NCBI GenBank assembly: GCA_021773095.1
Contig: JAJFKR010000026.1
Coordinates: forward strand, 62,001 to 126,000
Source: Woeseiaceae bacterium
Lineage (GTDB): Bacteria; Pseudomonadota; Gammaproteobacteria; Steroidobacterales; Woeseiaceae
DNA: 64,000 bases
Reading direction: 5' to 3'
Part shown: positions 26,068 through 35,846 of the stretch, piece by piece
Numbering within the stretch: the first letter of the stretch is position 1
Layout: each line of letters begins with the position of its first letter
The notes under the pieces: generated by a model
What the model was told of the DNA's origin: nothing
What the model saw: only the letters and a program-made list of their open reading frames with translations
Database searches by the model: none
Translations under genes and position numbers: made by a program

Positions 26068-29000
26068 CTAGAAGCTCTTGCTTAAATCCAGGTAGACAAC
26101 CCGGCCACGGCCGCTGTGCATACTGGATTTCCAGCCTCTGATTTCATCATCTTGTCGTGGGTCTTCGTCGGTAACGTTATTTGCACCAAGGCGAATTCTT
26201 GCATCCGACAGGAAACCGTCGTCTGCCTGAAACTCGTACTGACCATACACATTGGCTGTAACCCACTGTTTGACTCGATGCGGGTTTCCATTGGCGTCAG
26301 GACCAGCGCCGGTATCGATATAGCTACCAATATAACTTCCCAACAAGCCCGCCCCAAAACCGCTCGGATGGCGCCAGGAAAAAGTAACCAGACCGCGCCA
26401 TTCCGGCGCACCGTTTCTCTCCAGCAGACTGCCTGCACCCGCCACCGTTACGGAACTGTCAATGGCCCCTGATTCAATCGCCGCAAGAATGATACCTTCT
26501 TTAGGACCTGGTTCTACATCGAAATTCTTCAAATTCGAAGCGTTGATTTTTAGATTGAAATCTCCCGCCGGGGTATCAAGCCAATCATAGTAAACAGCGT
26601 AGTCGACACCTTTGAATTGACGTGGCAACAAGTTTAGATACTGGTCCTTGATAAACAGGATTTCACCAACCGGGTCGATGTTGGTTCCGGCAAAAAACGC
26701 GATATCGTCTACGTCTGGATCAGCCCGGACTACATCCGGGTTACTCAAACCTTGTACACGCAGCGCGTAATCAAGATCGACATGATTACCGCCACCGAAT
26801 ATACCAATGACATCGGTTTGCTCGATATCCCACCAATCAACGGTAACCGTTAAGCCATTCAGAAAGCTGAAGGCGCCAGAGAGGTCTTGTGGATCGATCA
26901 CTAAACCCACCGTTTTGCTGGTCGACTCCTCTGGGGTCAAGTCCGGGTTACCCGTCCGCCGTTCCTCGGTTGCCTCCGTAAACCCGTCACAAGCGGCAAA
27001 ATCGACAAACGTACCATTACGCACCCCGGCCTCACAAAAAATACTGTCTTCGCGAGTGTTTGTGCGCACAACGCCCAGCTCATTGACTTGCGGCAAATTC
27101 GGGGCTCTGAAACCCTCTGCCCAGGAACCACGGACCATCGCCCAGTCGGTTATAGACCAGCTACCGGAAACACGGGGCTTAAACCCACTGGAGCCGGCAT
27201 CGGAGAAATCTTCATAGCGGCCGGCCAGTTGCAGATTCAAATTCCTGACTAACGGAATGCCTTGATCCTCGCTGACCAACGGCACCAAAATTTCACCAAA
27301 TACCGACTGGACATTACGGGAACCGTCAGAATCAAGTGTTGGTGAACTACCCATAGCATCACTGGCAGTAAAAAGACCAGAAACAGGATTGGTGAAGGTA
27401 TTGGTACCATCAAGGTTGGGACCACGATCTTCATCGTATGATTCATAGCGCGCTTCGACGCCCAATGCGACGCCGATTGATCCGGCTGGCAGATCAAAGA
27501 GATCGCCTTTGGATACTTTGAAATCAATCAACGCGAGCTCGGTGGAACTTTGCCGCCGAACATCAATCAGGAAGGTATCGATGACACTCTGCGGATTGAC
27601 CGTGCTATCCAGGTGATTCGGGTTATTAGGATCCGCACCGTTAAACATGTTGAATGCATTTGGTGTTTCGTTGTCCAGAGCCGCGGCAAATCGGGTTGAA
27701 GATACCCGGTTGCCAGTAACATCCGTGGTTCTGGCACGCGAATACAAGGCGGCGCTGTCCCAATCCCAGCCCGATTCACCGAATGCGCCACGCAAGCCAA
27801 GCAGGGCACGAGCTGACGTATTGACAATGTTTGGAGTACGCCGACCCAGTTCGGTTAAGCGGTAGCGGGCACCGTCAACAAATACGGGCAAGCCTTCAAC
27901 TGGAACATTTTCCAGGCCGGGTAAACGATTGGGGTTGGGTGTGCCATCAGAAAACGTCACAGGGCCAAACGGGTTCCAGTAATTGTTGGCCGGCACCACG
28001 ATATCACCACTGCCAATCGGTGTGATGGCTTCAAGGGTCGTTTCGTTCTCGGCGCGGTAGTAACCCACCTCTCCGTATAGCTCAGTCCCATTTCCAAAGT
28101 CATGATTAAGGAAAGCAAATACATTGACCCGGTCGCGGTCTGAGATTAGTGAACGGTCAGCACCACGGTTGTGCCTTAAATCACGATCAAGGGAGCTGTC
28201 ATCAATGCAGATGCCTTCTTGAGCTAAATCAGTTGCCGTGGTTCCGCGACACCCGGAAAACGTATCCGGCTGTATGTGGAATCTTCCGCCGGAAGTTGTC
28301 AGGGTCTCACCGTTTTGACTTACACGGGTAGCGCTTGTGGTACGCAGTGTGAATTGACCCCAGGCGGTTCGTGTATGGCGATTATCAAAGGAGGTATCAC
28401 CCTCGAAAGGGGTTCCGATCAGGAAAGCACGTTGATCTGAATTGGCTGATAATGCTAATTCGCTTGACATCAGTCCTTCGCGTTGAGAAAAACTGGCTGC
28501 AAACGATATATTGGTTGCGCCATCATTAAACGTCTTGCCGCCATTCAGCGTGAGTTGCTGCTCATTCAAACCATTGCCGGTTGCATCTGAGCCACGAAAA
28601 GAAGCCCTGAACCCCTCATAATCAGTTTTTAGAACTGAATTGAATACGCCCGCAACGGCATCTGAACCATAAAGTGCCGAGGCGCCATCAAGCAACACTT
28701 CCACCCGTTCAATACCGGCAACCGGCAGGGCATTCATGTTTGCAACCACCACAGGTACCAGGCTTATTGTTTGTGTGCCGGGGTGGCTTACCACACGCCT
28801 GGAGTTCAACAACACCAGTGTGTTACCGGGCCCCATTGAGCGTAGATTGATCGACGAAATATCGCCGCGCGCGTTATTGACCGTATTGACGTTGTCGTCG
28901 CGAAAATTAACTTCGCCCTGGCCTGGCAGTGAGCGAATAAGATCATCGCCGTCAAAACTGCCGAGCGCTTCAATATCCTGACTATTAAAGATAGTAACCG

Positions 29001-29160
29001 GCAAGGCTGCGGTTACGCTGGCCCCCTTGACGTGCGTACCAGTCACAATAATCTCTTCGAGCTGGCCATCATCGTCTGATGTCTGAGCCAATACCGGCGA
29101 ACTCAAGAATATCAGTGTGGATGATAAAAGTAGAAATTTGTTGCTAGCTGTTTGTTTCAT
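26068..29160 (-). CDS. TonB-dependent outer-membrane receptor
   Basis: 1030 residues with a signal peptide (about 1-25, ending VLA-QTS), a TonB box (EEIIVTG), a plug domain (about 45-170, with INLRSMGPGNTLVLLNSRR and VEVLLDGASALYGSDAVAG), and a 22-strand barrel ending in YLDLSKSF with a terminal phenylalanine. It imports a large substrate using TonB energy. The neighbouring peptidase, amidohydrolase and amino-acid genes, and a promoter shared with the D-aminoacylase, suggest peptides or N-acylated amino acids; this is inference. A terminator lies just beyond its stop. Confidence 0.95.
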   Translation of the reverse strand: MKQTASNKFLLLSSTLIFLSSPVLAQTSDDDGQLEEIIVTGTHVKGASVTAALPVTIFNSQDIEALGSFDGDDLIRSLPGQGEVNFRDDNVNTVNNARGDISSINLRSMGPGNTLVLLNSRRVVSHPGTQTISLVPVVVANMNALPVAGIERVEVLLDGASALYGSDAVAGVFNSVLKTDYEGFRASFRGSDATGNGLNEQQLTLNGGKTFNDGATNISFAASFSQREGLMSSELALSANSDQRAFLIGTPFEGDTSFDNRHTRTAWGQFTLRTTSATRVSQNGETLTTSGGRFHIQPDTFSGCRGTTATDLAQEGICIDDSSLDRDLRHNRGADRSLISDRDRVNVFAFLNHDFGNGTELYGEVGYYRAENETTLEAITPIGSGDIVVPANNYWNPFGPVTFSDGTPNPNRLPGLENVPVEGLPVFVDGARYRLTELGRRTPNIVNTSARALLGLRGAFGESGWDWDSAALYSRARTTDVTGNRVSSTRFAAALDNETPNAFNMFNGADPNNPNHLDSTVNPQSVIDTFLIDVRRQSSTELALIDFKVSKGDLFDLPAGSIGVALGVEARYESYDEDRGPNLDGTNTFTNPVSGLFTASDAMGSSPTLDSDGSRNVQSVFGEILVPLVSEDQGIPLVRNLNLQLAGRYEDFSDAGSSGFKPRVSGSWSITDWAMVRGSWAEGFRAPNLPQVNELGVVRTNTREDSIFCEAGVRNGTFVDFAACDGFTEATEERRTGNPDLTPEESTSKTVGLVIDPQDLSGAFSFLNGLTVTVDWWDIEQTDVIGIFGGGNHVDLDYALRVQGLSNPDVVRADPDVDDIAFFAGTNIDPVGEILFIKDQYLNLLPRQFKGVDYAVYYDWLDTPAGDFNLKINASNLKNFDVEPGPKEGIILAAIESGAIDSSVTVAGAGSLLERNGAPEWRGLVTFSWRHPSGFGAGLLGSYIGSYIDTGAGPDANGNPHRVKQWVTANVYGQYEFQADDGFLSDARIRLGANNVTDEDPRQDDEIRGWKSSMHSGRGRVVYLDLSKSF

Positions 29161-29192
29161 GCGAAACGCCCCCTGTGCTTGTTGTATTGTTG

Positions 29193-29250
29193 ATTTAAGT
29201 CGCCTGCGCTGGGAAGGTCAAGTACCAAAATTGACGTAACGTATAACCTA
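29193..29250 (-). promoter_or_regulatory. Promoter P1 of the TonB receptor, shared with P2
   Basis: On the minus strand, an upstream element TAGGTTATACGT (29239-29250), a TTTTGGTA block, then TTGACC (29216-29221) and TTAAAT (29193-29198) spaced by 17 bp. Transcription would begin near 29186, leaving a leader of about 25 bases with an AGGGGG ribosome site before the ATG. The same arrangement with identical spacing occurs upstream of the D-aminoacylase gene. Confidence 0.75.
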
Positions 29251-29505
29251 AATATATGGGTGGCGGCAAAATTCACCAGTCCCAGCATTGCAGCCCGCCT
29301 GCGGGGATTTAGGGAAGCCCATGCCACGTGGGATTTCTGCCACACGGCAGGCAAGTTTCTAACAGATTTGGGGGGTTCACATTTCGTGGCGTTCAGCATT
29401 TGAACTCATGCGAATAGGCTATAGGTTTCGCCCATAATAGTATTGGCCTGCAATAAGCAGTCGAATTACATTACGTGGCAAGGAAAACAGGATACAAAAT
29501 ATAGA

Positions 29506-30360
29506 ATGGACGGGGTAAGGAACGGAATACTCGCATTCGGGTTTGGTTTGTATCTGTCGCTCACCGCAAATCCCCTGAATGCACAGGAACTGTCACCAAA
29601 GGATGATCCAGTAGTGCAGCGAGTCGCACCATTTCAGGTGTTCGACAATCTTTACTACGTTGGTGCCAAATGGGTGTCCGCCTGGGTTCTGGAAACAGAC
29701 CAGGGCCTGATCCTGTTCGATTCCCTCTATGGTGAGTTAACGGATTTTGTCACAGACGGCATGGAGGAATTGGGCCTGAACCCAGATGATATTCGTTATG
29801 TCATTGTTACCCACGCCCACTATGATCACATTGGCGGAGCCAGGCGCATACAACAGGACTTTGGTGCGGTCGTGATTATGACCGGCGCCGATTGGAATAT
29901 GACTGACGAACCGGCGGTTTTTCAAGAATACCGCAAGCCCATACGCCAATTGACTGCCAGCGATGGGAGTTCACTGAATTTGGGGAGCACCCGCCTGCAT
30001 TTTTTTGAGACGCCCGGGCATACGCCAGGCGTTCTATCGACACGCTTCACGGTGTACGACAACGGTTATCCTCACGAGGCCTTCATGTTCGGTGGCGTCG
30101 GTTTGAATTTTAGCGGGGTGGCGCGCGCCAATATGTATATTGATAGCGTGCAACGTATTCAGGCAATGGAGGGGATTGAAGTTAACATTCCTAATCACCA
30201 GAGTTCCGGTGAAGTCTTCGCGCGCTATGATTTATTGAAGCAGCGAAAGGAAGGAGCGCCACATCCGTTCGTCGACCCCGACGGTTTCACCTCATGGCTT
30301 GACACCTTGTTGACGAAAGCACAGGCGAAATTGAGCGAAGAACAGGCCGCTGCACAGTAG
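29506..30360 (+). CDS. Exported MBL-fold metallo-hydrolase (B3-like)
   Basis: 284 residues from ATG 29506. The longer frame from TTG 29443 lacks support, whereas ATG 29506 gives a signal peptide ending LNA-QEL. The zinc motif THAHYDHIGG is followed by ETPGHTPG and PNHQSSG, with the order and spacing of subclass B3-like enzymes. Such enzymes hydrolyse beta-lactams, lactones or other esters. It precedes the M14 peptidase by about 50 bp and is divergent from the TonB receptor. Whether it hydrolyses beta-lactams is unknown. Confidence 0.88.
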   Translation: MDGVRNGILAFGFGLYLSLTANPLNAQELSPKDDPVVQRVAPFQVFDNLYYVGAKWVSAWVLETDQGLILFDSLYGELTDFVTDGMEELGLNPDDIRYVIVTHAHYDHIGGARRIQQDFGAVVIMTGADWNMTDEPAVFQEYRKPIRQLTASDGSSLNLGSTRLHFFETPGHTPGVLSTRFTVYDNGYPHEAFMFGGVGLNFSGVARANMYIDSVQRIQAMEGIEVNIPNHQSSGEVFARYDLLKQRKEGAPHPFVDPDGFTSWLDTLLTKAQAKLSEEQAAAQ

Positions 30361-30412
30361 TCACCGACTCCCTCGCATTTCATCGTAATCCAATATCAAC
30401 AAGACAGGTGTG

Positions 30413-33148
30413 ATGATGAGAAATACTTTCCAGAGATATCCCCGTTTCCTGCTAACAGTCATCGCGATCCTGTTGCCCATACTTGCATCGCATGCGGCTC
30501 CGCAGTCTCCGGCAGAACTCTTCGGCTTCCAGCCGGGCGACGATTACAAACTCGCCAGCTACGAGCAGATGGAGACGTATTACCGGCAGCTCGCCGCAGA
30601 AAGCGACCGGGTTCAGATTCGGGAGATCGGTGAGACGCCGCTCGGCAGAACGCTCTACGTACTGACGATCTCCAGTGAGGAAAATCTCAGGAATCTCGAG
30701 CGCTACCGATCAATCAGCGAGCAGCTGGCGCGCGCACGAATCGATACTGAAACAGCGGAGCAACTCGCTGGTGAAGGTAAGGCCGTTGTCTGGATCGATG
30801 CGGGTCTGCACGCGACTGAACTTGCGCACGGTCAGATGGCCACCCTGCTGGCTCATAGAGTTGCTACCGAAGAATCTGCAGAGATGAAGGCCATTCGCGA
30901 CAACGTTATTCTCCTGTTGATGCCAATCATGAACCCCGATGGCCTCGAGATCGTGCGCAAGTGGTACGAAAGCCAGCTCGACACTCCCTTCGAACAGACC
31001 AGCCCACCTGAGCTCTATCATCACTACGTGGGGCACGACAACAATCGTGATTTCTTCATGAATAACATGCCGGAATCAAAGGCCGTGGCACAGGTTATTT
31101 ATAACGAATGGTATCCGCAGATCATCTACGACCAGCACCAGAGTTCCCCTGGATACGCCCGCATCGTCATTCCGCCCTACTCCGATCCCTTGAATCCTCT
31201 CATTCACCCCGGTGTCATGACCGGACTCAATGAAATCGGCAGCGCCATGGGTAATCGATTTGCGCTGAACAAAATGCCCGGTGCCATTTCGGATGCTGGC
31301 TATTCGATGTGGTGGAACGGCGGCATGCGTACCGTGCCCTATTTTCACAATATGCTCGGCATCCTGACTGAAACCGGTCATAGCTCACCGTCACCAAAAT
31401 TCTACGATCCGAAAATATTTCCCAAGACGATTGCAGCGCGGGCTAATCCGAGCGCCATTGGAATTGAGGTCGACGAGGAACTCAGCGGTGTTCCGGATGC
31501 AAGAGTGGACTATTCCTACCCGTGGCCAGGCGGTGAATCGCATTTCAGCGAGCCGGTCAAATTCATGATCACCGGATCGATCGCTGTGCTGCGTGCCGCA
31601 TCGGATTCCAGCCTCAAATGGCAGACCAACATTTACCGCATGGGCCGCGACGCAATTGCCGAAGGTGAAACCGGTATCCGCAGCTATGTCATCGCGGCTG
31701 ACCAGCCGAATCACGATGAGGCACGCAACCTTGTCAATCTGTTGCACGAAGGCGGGATTGAAATTGATCGTGCCAGTAAACCGTTTCGTGCAAATGGCAA
31801 TCGCTATGCCGAAGGGTCGTACATCATCAGCGCAGCGCAAGCTTTCCGGCCATACATTGTCGATCTTCTCGAAAAGCAGACCTACCCTGATACGCGGCTC
31901 GATCCCGCCGGCTCGATCAAACCACCTTACGATATTGCTGGCTGGACGTTGCCACTGCAAATGGATGTCACGGTCGACTATCTGGAGGACGTTATTGATG
32001 TCGATGCGAAACGCCTCTCGGGGTCAGCTCCGGTACCGGCCGGCACGATCCGAGGCAACGCAGACTTTGGCTACGCGCTCAGCCACGTGACAAATGCCAG
32101 CATCAAAGCAGTCAACCGGTTGATGGCGAGTGGCGAAAACGTCGCATGGGCGAGTGAATCCTTTCGGGCCGGACGAACAACCATGAGCGCCGGGACATTC
32201 GTCATCGAGAGTGGAGACCAGACGGCAGACAAAGTAACTGCGTTGGCTAGCGAACTTGGTCTGGATTTCACAGGCCTGTCTTCCGAGCCGTCAATTGCAA
32301 CGTCACGTTTACGATTACCCGAGGTGGGCATGTACAAATCTTATGTCGCGTCAATGGACGAGGGCTGGACGCGCTGGGTTATCGAAGATTACGAATTCGA
32401 CCTGGTATCGCTGTCGGATGACGACATCCGATCGGGAGACCTGTCAGGTCTCGACGCGATCATAATGCCGCATCCGGATGGACAAGTGTTGTTCAAGGAC
32501 AAAGTCGGCAGCATTCTTACGGGCTACTCACAAGGCAGTATGCCCGATGAATACACAGGCGGTATCGGCCTTGAGGGTGCTTATGCGCTGCAAAGCTTTG
32601 TGAGCAGCGGAGGCACGATGCTAACATTTGGTAACGCTGCGGAATTCGCAATTGAACAATTCGGCCTGCCTGTTCGCAATATCGTGGGCAGCGCATCAGC
32701 GGAGAACTTCTCTATTCCCGGTTCATTGATTCGAATCAGTGTCGATACGAGCGATGTCCTGGGCTATGGCATGAGTGCAGAAACTGCCGCCAACTTCGTG
32801 AAGGGCGCAACGTTCGATTCATTAAGCCAGACTGGCTGTGCTGACGACCTTCTCAACCAACGCTATTGCATAGAAGTGACTCGTGGCGGCAAATCGATGA
32901 AGACATTCGATGAATCGGTTCTGTTTGACAGCATCGTAAACTACGCCGAGGAAGAATTACTGATGAGTGGCTGGGCCGAAGGAGAAGAATTCATCGCCGG
33001 GAAGTCGGCGGTGGTGCGTGTCCCACACGGTGATGGTGAGGTAATCATTTTTGGCTTTAGACCGCAATTCCGCGGACAGTCGCGTGGCACGTATAAGCTG
33101 ATTTTTAATGCGCTGCTGAATGCAACGATTGAAGACGGACAACCATAG
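30413..33148 (+). CDS. Exported M14-family zinc carboxypeptidase with C-terminal amidotransferase-like domain
   Basis: About 911 residues with a signal peptide (cleaved near ASHA-APQ). The catalytic domain (about 50-370) shows the zinc site GLHATEL with H-x-x-E, a second histidine in YDQHQSS and the general-base glutamate in LTETGHSS. The C-terminal third (about 640-900) looks like a class I glutamine-amidotransferase-like fold (IIMPHPDGQVLF, SFVSSGGTMLTFGNAAE). Start: ATG 30413, with in-frame GTG 30410 and ATG 30416 as alternatives. It likely trims peptides in the periplasm for uptake. Confidence 0.92.
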   Translation: MMRNTFQRYPRFLLTVIAILLPILASHAAPQSPAELFGFQPGDDYKLASYEQMETYYRQLAAESDRVQIREIGETPLGRTLYVLTISSEENLRNLERYRSISEQLARARIDTETAEQLAGEGKAVVWIDAGLHATELAHGQMATLLAHRVATEESAEMKAIRDNVILLLMPIMNPDGLEIVRKWYESQLDTPFEQTSPPELYHHYVGHDNNRDFFMNNMPESKAVAQVIYNEWYPQIIYDQHQSSPGYARIVIPPYSDPLNPLIHPGVMTGLNEIGSAMGNRFALNKMPGAISDAGYSMWWNGGMRTVPYFHNMLGILTETGHSSPSPKFYDPKIFPKTIAARANPSAIGIEVDEELSGVPDARVDYSYPWPGGESHFSEPVKFMITGSIAVLRAASDSSLKWQTNIYRMGRDAIAEGETGIRSYVIAADQPNHDEARNLVNLLHEGGIEIDRASKPFRANGNRYAEGSYIISAAQAFRPYIVDLLEKQTYPDTRLDPAGSIKPPYDIAGWTLPLQMDVTVDYLEDVIDVDAKRLSGSAPVPAGTIRGNADFGYALSHVTNASIKAVNRLMASGENVAWASESFRAGRTTMSAGTFVIESGDQTADKVTALASELGLDFTGLSSEPSIATSRLRLPEVGMYKSYVASMDEGWTRWVIEDYEFDLVSLSDDDIRSGDLSGLDAIIMPHPDGQVLFKDKVGSILTGYSQGSMPDEYTGGIGLEGAYALQSFVSSGGTMLTFGNAAEFAIEQFGLPVRNIVGSASAENFSIPGSLIRISVDTSDVLGYGMSAETAANFVKGATFDSLSQTGCADDLLNQRYCIEVTRGGKSMKTFDESVLFDSIVNYAEEELLMSGWAEGEEFIAGKSAVVRVPHGDGEVIIFGFRPQFRGQSRGTYKLIFNALLNATIEDGQP

Positions 33149-33149
33149 C

Positions 33150-34541
33150 GTGAAAAATTCTCCTGTTGCGCCTCTACTGTTTGCAGTCATTTTTGCCGGT
33201 TGCGTACAACCGGCACCGACCGGAACGGCGATAACCGATGTCACAGTGATTGATGCAATCAATGGTGTGCGCGAACACCAGACCGTTATCTTCGATGGCG
33301 ATGAAATCGTTGCCGTCACGTCCAGTGATACGGATACGGCGGTAGCCAACTCGATAGATGGCCGTGGCAAATACCTGATACCCGGATTGTGGGATTTTCA
33401 TGTTCACCTGACCTATGACGATCGCTTTACGGAGAGCATGCCGGAATTATTTCTTTCGTACGGAGTTACCAGCGTTCGTGACACCGGGGGCCTGATGCAC
33501 AAGGTTTTGCCGGTTGTTGAAAAAATGCGAACAGAAGGAGCGCTGGCGCCACGCGTATTTTTTTCAGGGCCGTTGCTTGATGGCAACTTTGTCGTCTACG
33601 ACGGCGTCTCGAGGCCGGAAATTGGTACTCGCAACGCTACACCGGATGACGCCAGGGCGACGATCGCAGATCTGAAATCCCAGGGTGTCGATTTTATTAA
33701 GGTTTATGAACTGGTAAGCGCCGACGTTTTCGCCGCAATGGTGGCGGCGGCGAACGAACTCGAATTACCCATTGACTCGCATGTGCCCTTATCCATGCGA
33801 GCTAGCATTGCGGGGCCCAGTGTCGATTCAATCGAGCACCTGCGCAACATCGAACTGGATTGTGCGAGCAACGCACCGGAACTCCACGAGACCCGGCTTG
33901 CAGCGCTACAAAATCCGGAAGGCCTCTCAGGTTACGAACTTCGCTCGTCACTACACAGCCTGCAACGGATACTGGCAGTCAGCAATTATGACGAAGCGCG
34001 CTGCGACCAGACTATTGCCGCCCTGAAGTCGACGACGCAGGTGCCGACGTTGCGCCTGAATGGCATAAGCATCATGCCTCCGTACACACGTGACGATTGG
34101 GAAGACGCACTGTCAAGAATTCCCGGGGACGCGCGTGCTGCCTGGAGTGCTGAGAGTGCGGAACGACCGTACGATGCCACTGATGCCAACGCAGATGCAC
34201 GGACGTTCGCGAAATGGAGCATGTTCCTGGTCGAGCGAATGCACACTCAGGGCGTACCGATCGCAGCAGGCACCGACACACCTATCCGTCTGTCCATACC
34301 AGGCTACAGCCTGCACTCGGAACTGGAGATGCTGGTTCGCGCCGGGCTAACACCGCTGGAGGCTATCGGCGCGGCCACTGTGAAGCCGGCCGAGTACTTC
34401 TCACTGCTGGACGAAATGGGCACAATCGAGACAGGCATGAAAGCCGACCTGGTGTTGCTTGATGCGGATCCGCTGGCTGACATTAGCAACAGCAGGCGAA
34501 TTTCTGCAGTGGTTAGCAAAGGTAGGCTTGCCAGACACTGA
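33150..34541 (+). CDS. Exported amidohydrolase-family metal-dependent hydrolase
   Basis: 463 residues from GTG 33150, two bases after the peptidase stop. The N-terminus has a lipobox (FAGC), so it is probably a lipoprotein. The metal ligands of the TIM-barrel superfamily are visible: WDFHVHL, the KVYE strand with the lysine, DSHVPLS, IEHLRN and AAGTDTPI. Members cleave amide bonds in dipeptides, N-acyl amino acids or cyclic amides. It follows the M14 peptidase in one operon. Substrate not known; peptide processing is inferred from context. Confidence 0.88.
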   Translation: MKNSPVAPLLFAVIFAGCVQPAPTGTAITDVTVIDAINGVREHQTVIFDGDEIVAVTSSDTDTAVANSIDGRGKYLIPGLWDFHVHLTYDDRFTESMPELFLSYGVTSVRDTGGLMHKVLPVVEKMRTEGALAPRVFFSGPLLDGNFVVYDGVSRPEIGTRNATPDDARATIADLKSQGVDFIKVYELVSADVFAAMVAAANELELPIDSHVPLSMRASIAGPSVDSIEHLRNIELDCASNAPELHETRLAALQNPEGLSGYELRSSLHSLQRILAVSNYDEARCDQTIAALKSTTQVPTLRLNGISIMPPYTRDDWEDALSRIPGDARAAWSAESAERPYDATDANADARTFAKWSMFLVERMHTQGVPIAAGTDTPIRLSIPGYSLHSELEMLVRAGLTPLEAIGAATVKPAEYFSLLDEMGTIETGMKADLVLLDADPLADISNSRRISAVVSKGRLARH

Positions 34542-34584
34542 TATCGCGTATAGATCTGCGGCAAACCAACGGGTTGTATATATC

Positions 34585-35802
34585 AAAGTGAGTATTTTGG
34601 AAGATAAGTTTGACAGACTGGGCGTCGACAGCGCGCCTGGTCAGGAATCTCGACAACACACCGCATCAGAGGACCTGCCGGGCGCAAGGCTTGAAGGAAC
34701 TCCGGTCGATTTCTCCCATGGTGATGTAAACGCATTCCCACCGATCCCCGGATCGCTGGACACTTTTGTGGAAGGCTTCCAAACAGGTGCGCAACAGGCC
34801 TACACATCCTATCGTGGCAAGCGAGAAATCCGCGAAACGCTGGCGGAAAAACTGGCCCTGTTTACGGGCGCGCCGATTGATGCCGATCGAGAGATCATTT
34901 TGACATCCGGTACACAGGGTGCGCTATTTCTGGCCACGGGCGCAAATATCGGCAGGGGTGATAAGGTTGCAATCGTCGAGCCAGACTATTTTGCAAACCG
35001 CAAGCTTGTCGATTTCTTCGACGGTGAGCTGGTTCCCATCAAGATGGACTATCTCGGAACCAGCAAGTCCAGTGGGCTTGACCTCTCGCGTCTGGAGGAC
35101 TGTTTTCGCGGTGGTGTAAAACTGTTCCTGTTCTCCAATCCCAACAACCCGACCGGTGTGGTCTACGCAGGCGACGAGGTAATTGCCATCGCAAACCTCG
35201 CTCAGAAATACGGCGTGAACGTCATTGTCGATGAACTCTATTCTCGGCAGATTTTTGACGCCGGAGAATACACGCACCTGCATGGGCTGGGCATGATGAA
35301 CACCGAGAACCTGCTCACGATAATAGGCCCATCCAAAACTGAGTCGCTCAGTGGCTTTCGACTGGGTGTTGCTTTTGGCTCTTCGCGCATGATCGACCGC
35401 ATGGAAAAATTGCAGGCGATTGTTTCCCTTCGTGCTGCCGGATATTGCCAGGCGGTTCTTGCCGGCTGGTTTTCAGAACCAGAAGGTTGGATGACGGAGA
35501 GAGTCGCTTTGCACCAGGCCATTCGCGATGACATCTATGCTGAACTGTGTGCCGCGGAGGGGTTTAAAACCCGTCTACCCGAGGGTGGCAGCTACCTTTT
35601 CCCGCGAATACCCAAAATAAGATTAAGTATTCTGGAATTCACCAAGGCGTTGCGTTTGCAGGCCGGTGTCAGCGTGACACCCGGAACGGAATTTGGACCG
35701 CAGTCGATGGACTGCTTTCGCATCAATTTCTCCCAGGATCACGAGGCGGCAGTGGCAGCAATCCGACGTACGATCGAAATTGTTGAACGCTACCGCAACT
35801 AG
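34585..35802 (+). CDS. Class I/II PLP aminotransferase
   Basis: About 405 residues, fold-type I. SGTQGALFLAT is the phosphate-binding loop, SNPNNPTGV the family's NPxNPTG motif, DELYSRQIF the ring-stacking segment, GPSKTESLSG holds the PLP lysine, and FRINFS the carboxylate-binding arginine. The frame is open upstream to 34459, inside the preceding gene. The GTG at 34585 is my choice, without a clear ribosome site; TTG 34594 is an alternative. It probably deaminates amino acids released by the neighbouring hydrolases. Confidence 0.88.
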   Translation, partial: KVSILEDKFDRLGVDSAPGQESRQHTASEDLPGARLEGTPVDFSHGDVNAFPPIPGSLDTFVEGFQTGAQQAYTSYRGKREIRETLAEKLALFTGAPIDADREIILTSGTQGALFLATGANIGRGDKVAIVEPDYFANRKLVDFFDGELVPIKMDYLGTSKSSGLDLSRLEDCFRGGVKLFLFSNPNNPTGVVYAGDEVIAIANLAQKYGVNVIVDELYSRQIFDAGEYTHLHGLGMMNTENLLTIIGPSKTESLSGFRLGVAFGSSRMIDRMEKLQAIVSLRAAGYCQAVLAGWFSEPEGWMTERVALHQAIRDDIYAELCAAEGFKTRLPEGGSYLFPRIPKIRLSILEFTKALRLQAGVSVTPGTEFGPQSMDCFRINFSQDHEAAVAAIRRTIEIVERYRN

Positions 35803-35846
35803 GCAAGCATTCGAAACGAAGGGGAGTGGGGGGGCGACGTGCCCTA

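Noticed and set aside
29420..29470. A third P1/P2-type promoter before the metallo-hydrolase at 29506
   Set aside because: A TATAGGTT stretch occurs, but the -35-like TTGGCC sits 8 bp closer than in P1/P2 and no matching -10 follows.
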